Source of the DNA: Cryptomeria japonica
Lineage: Eukaryota; Streptophyta; Pinopsida; Cupressales; Cupressaceae
Assembly: GCF_030272615.1 (NCBI RefSeq)
Contig: NC_081412.1
Coordinates: 101,495,796 to 101,559,795, forward strand
DNA length: 64,000 nucleotides
Direction of reading: 5' to 3'
Numbering within the stretch: position 1 is the stretch's first letter; the number at the start of each line of letters is the position of its first letter. The translations under genes and the position numbers were made by a program. The notes below the pieces were generated by a model, which saw nothing but the letters and a program-made list of their open reading frames with translations, was not told where the DNA came from and ran no database searches. Of the stretch, positions 1-10,987 are shown piece by piece.

Positions 1-919
1 CAAGCAGGAACCGTAGGGACCCACAGTTTCCCTTTAGATCGCGTGTCATCAAGATACGTGGACGATCTTGGTTAACTTTCGCTATTTCGCGGCCTTAAGC
101 AGTGGGCATCTTACCCTTGCGAAATAGCGCGAGCTGTTAGATCATATCTCAACTTGCTCGGCATTTAAACCCTGTTAGAAGCTCTCAGAGGCGGTGGGCC
201 CAGGGACACGCCATGGACACCTGGTGCCTTGTCACCTTCGGAGCTGACCTGTCAATTTTTCATTTGCTCGAAGGAGCCACGGGGTCTCAGTGAACTGTAA
301 GAGCTGTTTCTGCCAGGTCATCTCCACCTATGAGCTGACTCATCTTCGAGGCCCACTGACACGTCATGGACACCTAGAGCCTTGACCTGCTGACTGTGGC
401 AACCTGTGCCACGCGTTACCTTATGATACGCCAAAAGAAAGCCATGGGGCTCCAGCTAGCTCTGACAGCTATGCCTTCAACTTACCCCGTCGTGACACAT
501 GGATGGCTGATATTCATTCTCGCTATTTCGCAGCCTTAAAGGGTGAGCACTTAACCCTCGCGAAATAGCGCTGACTATTGGATCCTTTCTCAAGTTGATC
601 GGCATTTACCGGGCTCGACACTTTAGAATGAAATAATACAAGGGGAAATTTTTTCAAATAATCAACATGACCGCCTAGGTAAATAGCAAGGGGGGACACT
701 TCTTACGACCCCGCGACCCATGACTTAAGTGGAATAAAGTAACGAAGGAATAGAAATCAGGGGATCTAATACAAAAGATAAAGTTAAAACTTGGAAAACC
801 CTTAAACCCTCTAGGCTTAGAACAAAGTTGAAACACCTTAGACCATACCCTATTCAGAATTTTTCAAAATACCATAGCCAATTATGGGGAAAGAACCCAA
901 TTTTAAAACAGTGATAACA
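1..919 (-). repeat. 3' LTR of element 1 (truncated by window edge)
   Basis: Direct repeat of 13425-14343; similarity ends sharply after GTGATAACA at 919 and 14343. On the minus strand the LTR begins TGTTATCACTG. The other LTR end lies left of the window, so full length is unknown. No clear polypurine tract is visible on the minus strand just upstream (920-1000 is T/C-rich in the sense direction), which is odd for an LTR element. Confidence 0.9.
80..570. repeat. Two stem-loop units in the 3' LTR of element 1
   Basis: Hairpins at 80-129 and 521-570 have arms CGCTATTTCG and CGAAATAGCG around a loop of about 30 bases that itself holds an inner inverted repeat (GGGT and ACCCT in the second copy). 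Flanking blocks about ggcccac and gtcatggacacct are also repeated. The same units occur three times in the other LTR. Confidence 0.85.
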
Positions 920-1066
920 GCGGCTCTGACTGGGGATGGTTGATTACGAGATCAACACAAGAAAACTCAGAAATTCTGGAGAAACAGACCAAAACACAGA
1001 CCAAAACCAGGAAAACAGGAAAGAAAACAAAATATATACAAACAAAGGACCTACCGTGCATGGATA

Positions 1067-2791
1067 TTAAGAGAAATAATGCTTCAGGAATTGTCCATGC
1101 ACTGAAAATTCCTGTATCTCATCATTCATATTCTTTAAAAAATATGAATCCTTACCATTCAAGTCACAAACTACAAAAGGGCCAATCCAGAGTGATTCAA
1201 ATTTCTTGTGCTTTCCTTTATCCTGCCCTTTTGCATTCCACTGAAGAACCATGTCATCAACTTGAAACTTCCTTAACGATGTCCTTTTATCAAAAAGATA
1301 TTTTGACTGTAACTGGAGCTTTTGATTTTTCTTATGAGCAGAAGTTCTAAGCTCTTCCACTTCTACTATTTGGATCATTCTGTTCTCCATTGGTTCAGAT
1401 ATTTCCATGTCCTCTTCCTGCAAAAACTTATACACTGGAAGGAGGTTGTTTACCAGTAATCTGGCTTGGGTACCATAAACCAACTCAAAAGGTGACATTC
1501 CGATGGATTTTTTAACTATTATTCTATCCGCCCACAGAGCTAATTTCAACTTTTGATCCCAAGACCTTTTGTTTTCTTCTAGGATCTTCTTGATGATATT
1601 TAGCAAGCTTTTGTTGCTAGATTCCGCTTGTCCATTCCCCTGAGGGTGATAAGGCGATGAGTATGACATGAGTATACCATCACTATTACAAAAACCTACA
1701 AATTCTTCTGATCTAAAACACATAGCATTATCCATGACCAATTTTGCAGGTGTTCCAAATCTAGTCACAATATTATCCATCAGGAAATCAATGACAATCT
1801 TACTAGTAGCTCTTCTTGTGGGAATAGCTTCTATCCATTTGGTAAAATAATCTGTAGCCACTATAATCCATCCATGACCTCTTCCTGACTTTTCAACAAT
1901 CTCTCCAATAAAATCAATACCCCATTGGACAAAAGGAGCTTCTACAGAGACTGGATTTAGTGGTAAGGCTCCTTCATACTTGAGCTTAGAAGAAAATCTC
2001 TGACATGAATCACATCTTCGAACATATGCATGGGTATCTTTAAACAAAGTAGGCCAATAATACCCAGCCCGTATTATCTTACCAGCTGTAGTCTTAGCAG
2101 AGTAATGACCTCCACATACTCCATCATGCATTTCATTCAACATCTGTTTAGCTTGAAATTCATCCAAACACAGTAGTAACTCCCCATCTCTTTTTCTCCA
2201 AAAAAGATCACCTTGAATGAGGACATACTTTTGGGACTTGAGCTTCAAAGTTCTCTTCTGGTTGTGTGTCATTTCTTCTGGCAGCATATTACCCCTCAAT
2301 ACTTGGACTATCTCTGTGTACCATGGTTGTCTCTCAATACTAGTAACCAAAGTATCTTTAACCTCAACATTGTGTACTTCAACATTCATGAGATTTGACT
2401 CAGTCATGAGCTTAGCCAAACCTAACCCTCTCACCAATTTAGTAATCTTTATCTCCAAATTGAATTCTTGAATTCTATTGATCCACCTACATCTTTTCCC
2501 AGTAACCTCAGACTGAGACAAAATATCTTTAACTGCAGCATGTGGAACATAGGCAGTGATATTTGCATTCACCAAATATGGCCTAAAGGCTTTAACAACT
2601 TTAACCAAGGCATAAGCTTGTTTCTCCATAGTTTCATATTTTAATTCTGCCGCTTGCAAAGATTTGCTATAGAAAGCTATGGGATGTTCATATCCCTCAC
2701 TATCCTTTTGCAATAACACTGCAGCCACTGTGTGATATGAAGCAAAAGAAAACAGAGAAAAAGGCTTACCATAATCCGGGGACTTCAACAC
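1067..2791 (-). pseudogene. Element 1 original RNase H plus integrase
   Basis: 574-residue frame continuing the RT frame (2801-3745) after one in-frame stop at 2792-2800. The first ~90 residues match the gypsy RT-linked RNase H: the glutamate in ELKYETMEKQ is present, but the usual first Asp (FSFASYHTVAAVLLQ) and the usual TDH aspartate (YVPHAAVKDIL) are missing. Integrase follows: an HHCC zinc region (HDGVCGGH ... CDSCQRF, about residues 220-270) and a DDE core with Asp in WGIDFIG, Asp in VMDNAMCF and Glu in GQAESSNKS. The C-terminal part (~480-574) resembles the usual DNA-binding tail and ends at a normal stop. Integrase would insert the cDNA into nuclear DNA. Confidence 0.9.
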
Positions 2792-2800
2792 TGGTGCTTC

Positions 2801-3745
2801 CTAGATCGCTTTCTTAATCTCATTAAAAGCTTTTGAGGCTTCCTGATCCCAGTGAAACTTTGCGTCCTTCTTGAGCAATTTGACAATAGGCTTCACTATC
2901 TCAGCAAAGTTTGCAATGAATCTCCTGACAAAATTCACTTTGCCTAAAAAGGACTGAATTCCTTTCACATTCTTTGGTTCAGACACCCTGTTGATTGCTT
3001 CAATTCTCTCAAGGTCTATTCTTATCCCTTCCTTGGAGACTATGTGTCCCAATAACTTTCCTTCAGTGACCCCAAAGTGACATTTCTTGGGATTCAGTGA
3101 TACACCAAATTCCAAAGCCTTATCAAATACCTTTTCTAAATGTCCACAGTGATCATCAACCTTCTTTGAGAAACAAGTTAAATCATCTTGGTAAACCACC
3201 ATAATAATATTAATGAATTCCTTAAAAGCCACATCCATAGCTCTTTGAAATGTAGCCCCTGCATTTTTCAATCCAAATGGCATCCTCACATATACATAAG
3301 TTCCCCATGGAGTAGTAAAAGCTGTTTTAAACTGTTCAGACTCCTTTACAAGCACTTGATTGTATCCCGAGAAACCATCCATCATGGACAAAAGATCACA
3401 ACCTGTCACTCTTTGTAGCATTGCTTCCATGTTTGGAGATGAATAATTATCTTTTAGGGAAGCAACATTCAGATTCCTAAAATCCACACACAATCTAATG
3501 TCTCCATTTTTCTTTCCTACTGGGACCAAATTAGAGACCCATGAAGAATGTCTGATTGGTTTGATAATCCCCCCTTCTCTCAATTTAGTCAACTCTTGTT
3601 GCATTTTTGTTTCTAACAAGGGGTTAATAGGTCTCTGTTTCTGTCTAAAAGGCTTAGCATCTGGAAGTAAGGGAACTTCATGCTGAAAAAGATCTTGTCT
3701 ATACGCCTTTAGGTCTTCATAAGACCAAGCAAAAACATGTTTATA
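2801..3745 (-). pseudogene. Element 1 reverse transcriptase
   Basis: Gypsy RT core: a start region with LREGGIIKPI and SSWVSNLVPV, then KKNGDIRLCVDFRNLN, MPFGLKNAGATFQ, and the catalytic box VVYQDDL (YQDD in place of YVDD, still two Asp), then GHIVSKEGI and the connection SFLGKVNFVRRFI. Coding homology extends upstream of the first Met (3619) to about 3745 (motif YKHVFAWSYEDL), where it is one base out of frame with the preceding linker ORF at an A/G run (AAAAAGG). One frameshift there and one stop at the downstream end separate it from its neighbours. It copies the element RNA to DNA in cytoplasmic particles. Confidence 0.9.
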
Positions 3746-4553
3746 CCTTTTTCAGTAGACTGATTAGGTTAGTCCTAACATGAAGAGGTAGCTTCTTTCC
3801 AATATATACCAACTTGGGGGATGATTTTGTCCCCAAATTGACCTCCTCTAATTCTTCTAACTTGGTGGTAGATTGCTGGTGTAGATGACTGTCATTATAA
3901 CTAAACATGCTTTCTAACTCCACCAAGCCTTTAGGTATCTCATTGGTTTCCAACTGGACAATATCATTTCCAAACACTGTCTCTCTGTCATCCACCACTT
4001 CCACCAATGCATTACAATCAATTTTTTGTCCATCATAATCATCAACACATTGGATGAACCTAAGAATATCTTCATCATCAGCAAAAACTTGCCAATTATA
4101 TACATTATCAGGAATAGCAGGCCTAGCTTTTATTTCCACAGTGGAGATACCAGTTAGTGTTGCATCATCATTTTTTAAAGCAACATTGGCTAGGAAATCT
4201 GCCATAATATTTTTTGCTCGCTCTATCTAATTGATAGAAAAGGTATCAAAATATTCAATAATATCCCAAACAGCATGCTTATATTGCTTCAATTTATCAT
4301 TCTTAGATGCATATTTAGATCTTACCTGAGAGACAACCAACTCTGAATCGCCCATCACTTTCAATAATCGGATTCCATGCCTTTTTGCAACCTCAAGTCC
4401 TAATAACAGGGCTTCATACTCTACAGTATTATTTGTGCACTGGAACGCCAACAAGAATGAATATTTGAAAGTTATACCTGATGGAGATACAAAAAGAACC
4501 CCTGCTCCAGATCCTTCTTTGGAGCAAGCTCCATCAAAATACATCTGCCACAA
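3741..4553 (-). pseudogene. Added (second) RNase H domain and linker, upstream of RT
   Basis: Two adjacent segments in one frame, 4227-4553 and 3741-4205, separated by one TAG. The first has a type-I RNase H fold signature: YFDGACSKEGSGAG (Asp), NTVEYEALLLGL (Glu), VMGDSELVVSQ (Asp); the fourth catalytic Asp is in MADFLANVAL at the start of the second segment. All four acidic residues are kept. This resembles the extra 'archaeal-like' RNase H of Tat elements, which I recall as lying after the RT-linked RNase H in Ogre and Retand; here it precedes RT. About 130 residues of acidic linker lead into RT. Confidence 0.85.
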
Positions 4554-4562
4554 CCCATACTG

Positions 4563-6095
4563 CTATGCTTGTAACTCAATTACAATTGGGTCTGTGTTTT
4601 TCAATTGAGGTGACACTGGTTGAATTCTGAAATTATCTAAATCCACATCAATCATACAATTTAGCATACTAGGGTCCACATTTTCAACTACCTTAGGAGC
4701 TCGTGGCTCCCTGTATAGTTTGACCTTATTGCCACCAACAGGAATAGTAGCATAAGACAAGTCCAATTGAACATTTCCCCCCACTGCTGTTGCCCACTGC
4801 CTAGAGAGTAACATGCCATAATGGGGTTTAGTATCTGTGACAATAACATCCATTTTATAAGTGGCTTCAGGAAATGCAGTTATTTTTACTTCTACATCTT
4901 TCATTGTACCTATCACAGGTACTTCTCTATTGTCCATAGCATAACATTTCCCATACACAGTAGTCACTGACAATCCTAATTCTTTCATAACACCATAGGG
5001 CATTACATTAGCAGCTGCTCCTAAATCTATCATGCAGTTTTTAATTAACCTGTTATTGACTAACAGGGTAACATAGAAGGGATCCACTTGAGAAGGCTCC
5101 TGAGTGATCGTGGTTCCAACATATACCTCTGGAGTTTGGAACTCTTGATCATTCCCAATTTTATCTGAACCAGTGGGTAATACTGAGTCACCATCAGATA
5201 TACTAGAGAATAGAGACAAAGCTGCATCCTTGTGTTCTTTAATCTTTAATAACTCCACTAATGGGACAGTGACCTTCATTTGAGTTAAAGCTTGGGCCAT
5301 ATTAAATGTGGAATAATTACACTTTTCAATATTAGCCTTGACCTTTTCTACTCTGAGTTGATTGGCCTTTTTTATTATTTCCACCTTTTGTACATCACCA
5401 GCATTTTTGGCATCTGTGGTTTTAGGTAAATCTTTAACTTGTTCCTCTTTTTCTTGACTAACTTTAACAGTAGCAGTAACACTGTTTGATGCCCCTTTCT
5501 TAGTGACTTCTTTTACAAACATAGAACCTGGCTCACCCTGATCAGTATCTCTCTTGGTACTTCCAAGATTGTAATTATGTCTTGCTTTGGCAATTGCAGC
5601 CTTAGTGGGGTTTTTAACTTCCTCTTCACTAGGCCTCCTAAGATGAACTTCTTCATCTTCAATTGTTACCACATTCAATGTAGGGTGCCATCCTAAGGCT
5701 AACTGCCCTCGTGCAAATCTTTCATTATCTAACACATCATTGCATTCACTTTGCATAGATTCCTCATCACTTTCTATAATAGTTTCAAACATATTAATAT
5801 CAAGCACTGCCTCTGGTCTCATGGATTCTTCCAGAGCTTGAGCCACTGCACACTGATGAGGAGAATGTGGTCCATCACAAGCAATACACCAGGGAGTATT
5901 TTCTATATTATTAACAGTTTTCCCCTTGAGAGGATCTGGTGTATCTTGGCTTTGGGCAATTTTAGGCTTCTCAACGTGAGGTTTACCATCCTTCCAATTT
6001 GTATTGTATGGCATATCATGTAATCTAGGAGGTCTATCTTGCCAATTGCAATGAGGTTTATCATTTTTGTTAACCTTAGCAGTCAAATCTTTCAT
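4563..6095 (-). pseudogene. Element 1 gag C-terminus and aspartic protease
   Basis: 510-residue frame. A Cys/His cluster WCIACDGPHSPHQC near residue 70 looks like an atypical zinc knuckle. A charged middle region is followed by a retropepsin-like domain (~340-470): CMIDLGAAANVMP at the active site, then PVIGTM and YGMLLSRQWA. The catalytic triplet reads Asp-Leu-Gly instead of Asp-Ser/Thr-Gly, a single-base change that would probably inactivate it. One TAG at 4560-4562 separates it from the added RNase H; the frame is otherwise the same. Gag lies just upstream in the same frame. Confidence 0.85.
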
Positions 6096-6149
6096 AGCAG
6101 TAACCAGTTTTTCTATTTTATCCTCTTCCTTAGCAACTTTGTTAGGTTG

Positions 6150-7948
6150 CTATTTGGTTTCATGCCATAATCTTCCATCTGTCCTCCTTCCTAATTTTCC
6201 AGATGCCTTTCTATTACTTTCAACATTTATGGCAATTCTAAAGGCATCCCTCAGGTTATGAGGATTTTTATCTCTGAGAATGTAAGCCATCTTGGAATCA
6301 AATGCATTATAATATGTATTAAGGCACATATTGTCATCTAGCCTCATTACCTGATACAATCTATGCATAGCCTTTTGGAACCTAGCATTAAAATCAGTGA
6401 CTATTTCATTTTCAGATTTTCTAATGTTATTGAACTCATTTAGCATGAAACTCACATTAGTCTTATCACCATACTGTTCTTGAAAGCAATTTTTGAACTC
6501 TTCCCATGAACCTATGCTAGCCACTGGAAGACCTCTGTACCAATCTCTTGCATCATCGACCAGGGACTGAACAAACAGTTTCATAATAACATCTTCATCA
6601 ACTATCTCATAATCATTTATCAAATCCCCAAAAGATTTGAGATGTTCCTCAGCACTGACTGCATTGTTCCCAGCAAATTTATGGAGTTTGTCTCTTAACT
6701 CAGTGGGAACATGATTTGGATATCCTGGGATCCCATCAAAAAACAATTGCCTATATTGTTCTAGATTAATCGGCCTTCTCTGAAAAGGGGAAACAGTACT
6801 ATTATTCCCCATGATCATTTTAGCTTTTGGGATTGGGGATTGAGATGTTTGGGTGTACTGTTTATTTGAAGGTATGTGGCTTGCTAAGGCAATGTTAGTG
6901 TGTACTGCTGGTTGGATATTAACCTGAGGAAGAGAGATATGTTGGGGATTAGGCTTGCTAAGATCTTCCGATGGGAATATAATAGGGGGAGCTTTTAGGT
7001 AGTTAATCTTTCTTTTAACTTCCTGATTTGCAGCTTCTAACTCAGCCTTTTCCAACTCCATTTGAAGATCTTCCTTTTCCTTCCTCATCCTTTCCATCTC
7101 TTTCTCATGTGCTAGGATCCTATGAGAAATCCCATCTGCAGTTTAGACTCTACTTCATCATCTACCCATATCTGTTTCCCTTTGTCTAAATTAACTTTAG
7201 GAAGCTGGGAGTCATTAAAAACTTCCTTACTTGGCTGGGCTACTGACTTAGAGACTGGTCTTATCTTAGGGATTAAGATCTCCCTAATCACTGGGCCTTC
7301 CTCATCACCCTTTTCTTTTTCCTTGGCAAGCACTTCAAGATCAGCTATCTGTCTAAGAAGCCTATCTCTCTCCATTATTTTGGCTTTAACTTCCTTTTCC
7401 TTATTTGCCTCCTTTTGGGCCCTCAAGGATATTAAATGATGAACTCTTTTATTTAATTCTTCAATTTCTTGAGACATCCTATCCTCATCAGGATAGTTTT
7501 CTTCAAAATCTGATGCATTAATTTGATCTATATCAATCAAACTAATGTTCCCATCTATTGTCCTAGGAACAGAGTGCCTAATTGCATTTGAGCTAGTTCT
7601 ATCTCTTGCAGAAACACTAACATGTGATAAGTCTCGACTTAAAATAGGCATATCATCAATATTTCCAAACAATCCTGAATGAAAACCTAAAATATCCTGC
7701 TCTAAATCTCTTGAAGATGAATTTGACTTTGCATAAACAGGTCGGTCAAGCATCTTACCAGTATTGTTATTTTTCTGCACCCATGCGGCGTTTGATGGCT
7801 CATGCATCACAGATCTTTTCTGGCCTCTTCGTGATTGCTCTGGTAGACCTTCTTGCAAGGTTTCACGAGGATGTTTTTTCATGAATGACCTTGTGTGCTT
7901 ATTTCCTTGCATCTTGCTTGTCTTTATTTTAGAAAGTTTGTATCTCAC
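6150..7948 (-). pseudogene. Element 1 gag (capsid)
   Basis: Two frames that form one protein: 7112-7948 (278 aa, charged, coiled-coil-prone: QEIEELNKRVHHLISL, KEKEVKAKIMERDRLL) and 6150-7097 (315 aa), separated by one small frameshift near 7110. The second part carries the retrotransposon gag domain: LFVQSLVDDARDWYRGLP, SWEEFKNCFQEQYGDKTN, EIVTDFNARFQKAMHRL. The start is uncertain; MRYKLSKIKTSK at 7948 is the first Met, with MQGNKHTRS shortly after. Gag would build the cytoplasmic particle. The coiled-coil N-terminal extension is unusually long. Confidence 0.85.
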
Positions 7949-8110
7949 AAGGACTGGTTACAAAATAACAGAGTCGCCACCCACAAAACTATGGGAAAGA
8001 TAAAGAACAAGCAGTCTTACTCACAAATACAACGATATTCTTCATAAGTCTCGGCACAAATTTGTGTCTATGTCTTTGTGATAACTGTCCCCAGCAGAGT
8101 CGCCACTTTT
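7946..8110 (-). promoter_or_regulatory. Leader with primer-binding-site-like motif
   Basis: On the minus strand, TGGCGACTCTGCTGGGGAC lies at 8087-8105. From memory this string is common in plant Ty3/gypsy elements as a primer-binding site pairing with a tRNA 3' end. A partial second copy, TGGCGACTCTG, is at about 7969-7979, just before gag. The first would put the LTR end near 8106-8110; see findings for what that implies for ORF1. Confidence 0.5.
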
Positions 8111-9041
8111 GTTGTTCTCAAAATCTGATTCCCCTTCAATGCCCTTAATAATACAATCTAAAATAGGTACCGAGAAGACATCAAGGATAAAGGGATTTTA
8201 GAGACAACATATGAAAAGGTTTGGTTAGACCTTCTACACTTCGGGCTCTTCCTTGAGCCCAGGTGGGTATACCCTTTGTGAATTAACTTCACACTCTTAA
8301 GCAACAAACCCACAGCAAACCAGTCCAGAAAACCAGTGAGTTTATTCACCTTGAAAACAACTGAAAACAAAGAATGAAACAATACTCAACTTCAGCATAT
8401 TTGATCAACAAAGCATGCAATAAACAGCTTCGATTAGTACCAGTGCTTTATCCAAGGCTACAGAGTCACTCAAACTCAAATAAAACTCCCGAAACAAAAT
8501 ATCCCTATGCATCCCATCAACTTGGTTTCCATTAATCCTTGCGAATGCCTAACACCAACAAGAATTCAATCACTTTAAACTAAACTATGGTCCTCAAAAT
8601 TCAAAGTCTCTCCCGAAGTATTTACTAGTAAGAATGATCATGCATATTTAATTTCCCTCCTAGAGAGAAAAGCTAAAAACACCCATACTGAGATTGCCTT
8701 ACAATTTCAATCAAACAGAAAATCCTGGATTATTCAGAATGAAAATAGTAAATCGACTTAAGGACAAGATTGAAGACGACACAAAGCTTTACTCAAAACT
8801 GACGGCCTGTATATTGATATTCATTTGAAAAGATTTTACAAAAGTCTGATTCTCCATTAAACTTTGGAAAAGCTCAGATAATTTTTCTGCAGCGTTTTCT
8901 TACAAAATTTTTGTGATCCCCTTCTCTCTAGTCCTGGTATCCATTTAGATCAATATGGATGCACAAAGCTTCGGACTTCTCGAGGAAAGTTTGTTACAAT
9001 TATTTCAAAATTGAAGAGGTTACAATTTCTGCGTGAATCAG
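8106..9041. other. Non-coding stretch between ORF1 and leader
   Basis: About 0.9 kb without a convincing ORF, between the end of ORF1 and the primer-site-like motif. Moderately AT-rich, no tandem repeat seen. It is either untranslated leader or the end of a very long LTR. Confidence 0.5.
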
Positions 9042-10987
9042 TTATGTGCCTTTTTCAGCTTCTCCAGCAGTTTGTTCAACGGGTTGTTCAGTTGTAACTT
9101 CTTCTGGCTCTTCAGAGATGCCCTCCAACTGCTCTGGATCTCGAGTGGAATATTTAATTCCCCACTCACTATATGTCTCCTCTGTCGGCCATACAAAACT
9201 AATCACATCATTCTTAACTTTAGTCAACCTTTTCCAAGAATTCCTCAGCTTGTTGACTTCTGAGTTAAGAAAACTATAGTGTGATTTAATTCTTTCTATT
9301 TCTTGTATGGTTATAACAAAGAACGAGGTATCATCCAGATCAATGATTCCCTTGACCCTTGCTGACAATTTGGCATTCATCTCATTGAGCCATATCTGCT
9401 TATCTTTCAGCTGATCTGGATTGGCAAAAATTCCTGGGAGCAACTCACAAACTTGATCAGTGTATTCCTTTTTAAGCAATTTAACCCTTCTTTCCACATT
9501 GTCCACCTCTGTTGCCAATTGCAATAAACTCTTAGTGATATCAGAAGTGGATTTGATAATAGGGTTAGATCTTGCTTCATCACAGGAAACACACATGAAC
9601 TCTAAGTCTTGCTCCCTAGGCCTCCATCTGTCAAAATGGGTGTCAAAATGGCCTTATCTCTTCTTAACTCAGTCCATATCTCCATGACCTTTCCTACACT
9701 ATTGTGAAGGAGTGAGGCATTTATAGTGTCTGCAAAACTGGAGATTGTGGCTTTTACCTTCTCCTCATACTTCCCCACATAATAGGCCTGAGTCTGCTTT
9801 AGATTCTCCAATTCTTGGGGAGTTATCTCAATCATTTGAGAGCTAGAAGGCACAGGAGATGGTGGGAGCTCAATGATGGGGCTAGTAGGTGGAGGTCTTG
9901 CAGGAGAACAGGTGATCATTAATGTTGAAAACTCACCTTGTTGGCGTTGTCCTGCTAGCTGGCTCTGCAATTTAGCAATAATGCTATCTCTGCCTCTTAT
10001 CTCCTCCTTGGCACTATCATAAGCCTTCAAAACTGTTTCCAATTTAAACTGGAGGGCCTCCTTTTCTTTGGCTTCCTTTTCAGCCACTGCAACACTAAAT
10101 TTGGCAGTCTCTAGCACAGTGCTAGCAGCCTCTACTACCCCTGTACTCTCTACTCTCTTGACCATCAATCCACCAATGTGACTTGTCCCTGAGGTATTTT
10201 TACCTTTCTTGTCCTCATTTCTTTTAAGGGACCACATGACCAATGCAGCATTGTCCTTACTGAATGTAACCCCTCCCTTGGGTTTGGTCTCCTTTCTCAC
10301 TGCATCCAGCACCAGAGCATCAGCAATATTCCATTCTGGTAGAATGAGCACTCCAGCTTGTGCTACTAGATCCCTTCCCTGTTGAAGAGCGATGGTTTTG
10401 AATTCTTCCATCATCTCCTATTTTATCTCTTCCTCTACTGAGGCTGGATCTTTATTAGGCTGCTCTGCCCTTTTTGCTTCACATCTAGCATTATATTTAT
10501 CTATATGTTGCTTCCAGATAAATTGCATAAATGCTTCAGATGTGACAAAGCTATCATCAGCTAGAAAGGCACTAGCGGCCTTCTTTATCTCAGGATCCCA
10601 CTCCTGGCCTTTGAGTTCAGTTGAAGTGATGTCCATCTGTGCTTCAGTGGGTTCTTCTGGCATCCCTTCTTCCACTTCATCATATGTATATGCAATCTGC
10701 CCCAAGCTGCCCAACTGAGAGAGGTATTCAGTTGCTGCTTGCTCATCTCCTATGTGGAGAGGGGATTGGGATGGGGAATACAGGGGTGTATCTGATTGCA
10801 CTTCCTTTCCCACCCTCTGCTTCTTTGGGCTGTCCTGGATGTCAATGACATCTTGTACCTTCCTCTTTCCTTTGGATGAAGAGGGCTCCCCTGTTGTAGA
10901 CACCAACACACTGTAACCTGCTTTCTTATGCAGGGTGTAATCACCAGGAGGGATTGCTTTAATGGGAGCTGATTTTCCCAAAATCAT
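9042..10987 (-). pseudogene. Element 1 ORF1, C-terminal part
   Basis: Three consecutive minus-strand frames (10418-10987, 9602-10414, 9042-9596) that read as one protein interrupted by one stop near 10415 and a frameshift near 9600, and joined by another frameshift to the N-terminal part at 10959-10987. Contents: a Ser/Pro/Lys-rich linker with a basic patch (KGKRKVQD, PKKQRVG), possibly a nuclear signal; a helical block with a likely coiled coil (AKEKEALQFKLETVLK); a Pro-rich stretch; a second helical block; and an acidic Glu-rich tail (EEPEEVTTEQP). Function unknown. It resembles in position, not provably in sequence, the extra ORF of Ogre elements. Confidence 0.7.

Noticed and set aside
7122-7439. 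105-codon plus-strand ORF
   Set aside because: Antisense shadow of the charged coiled-coil part of gag.
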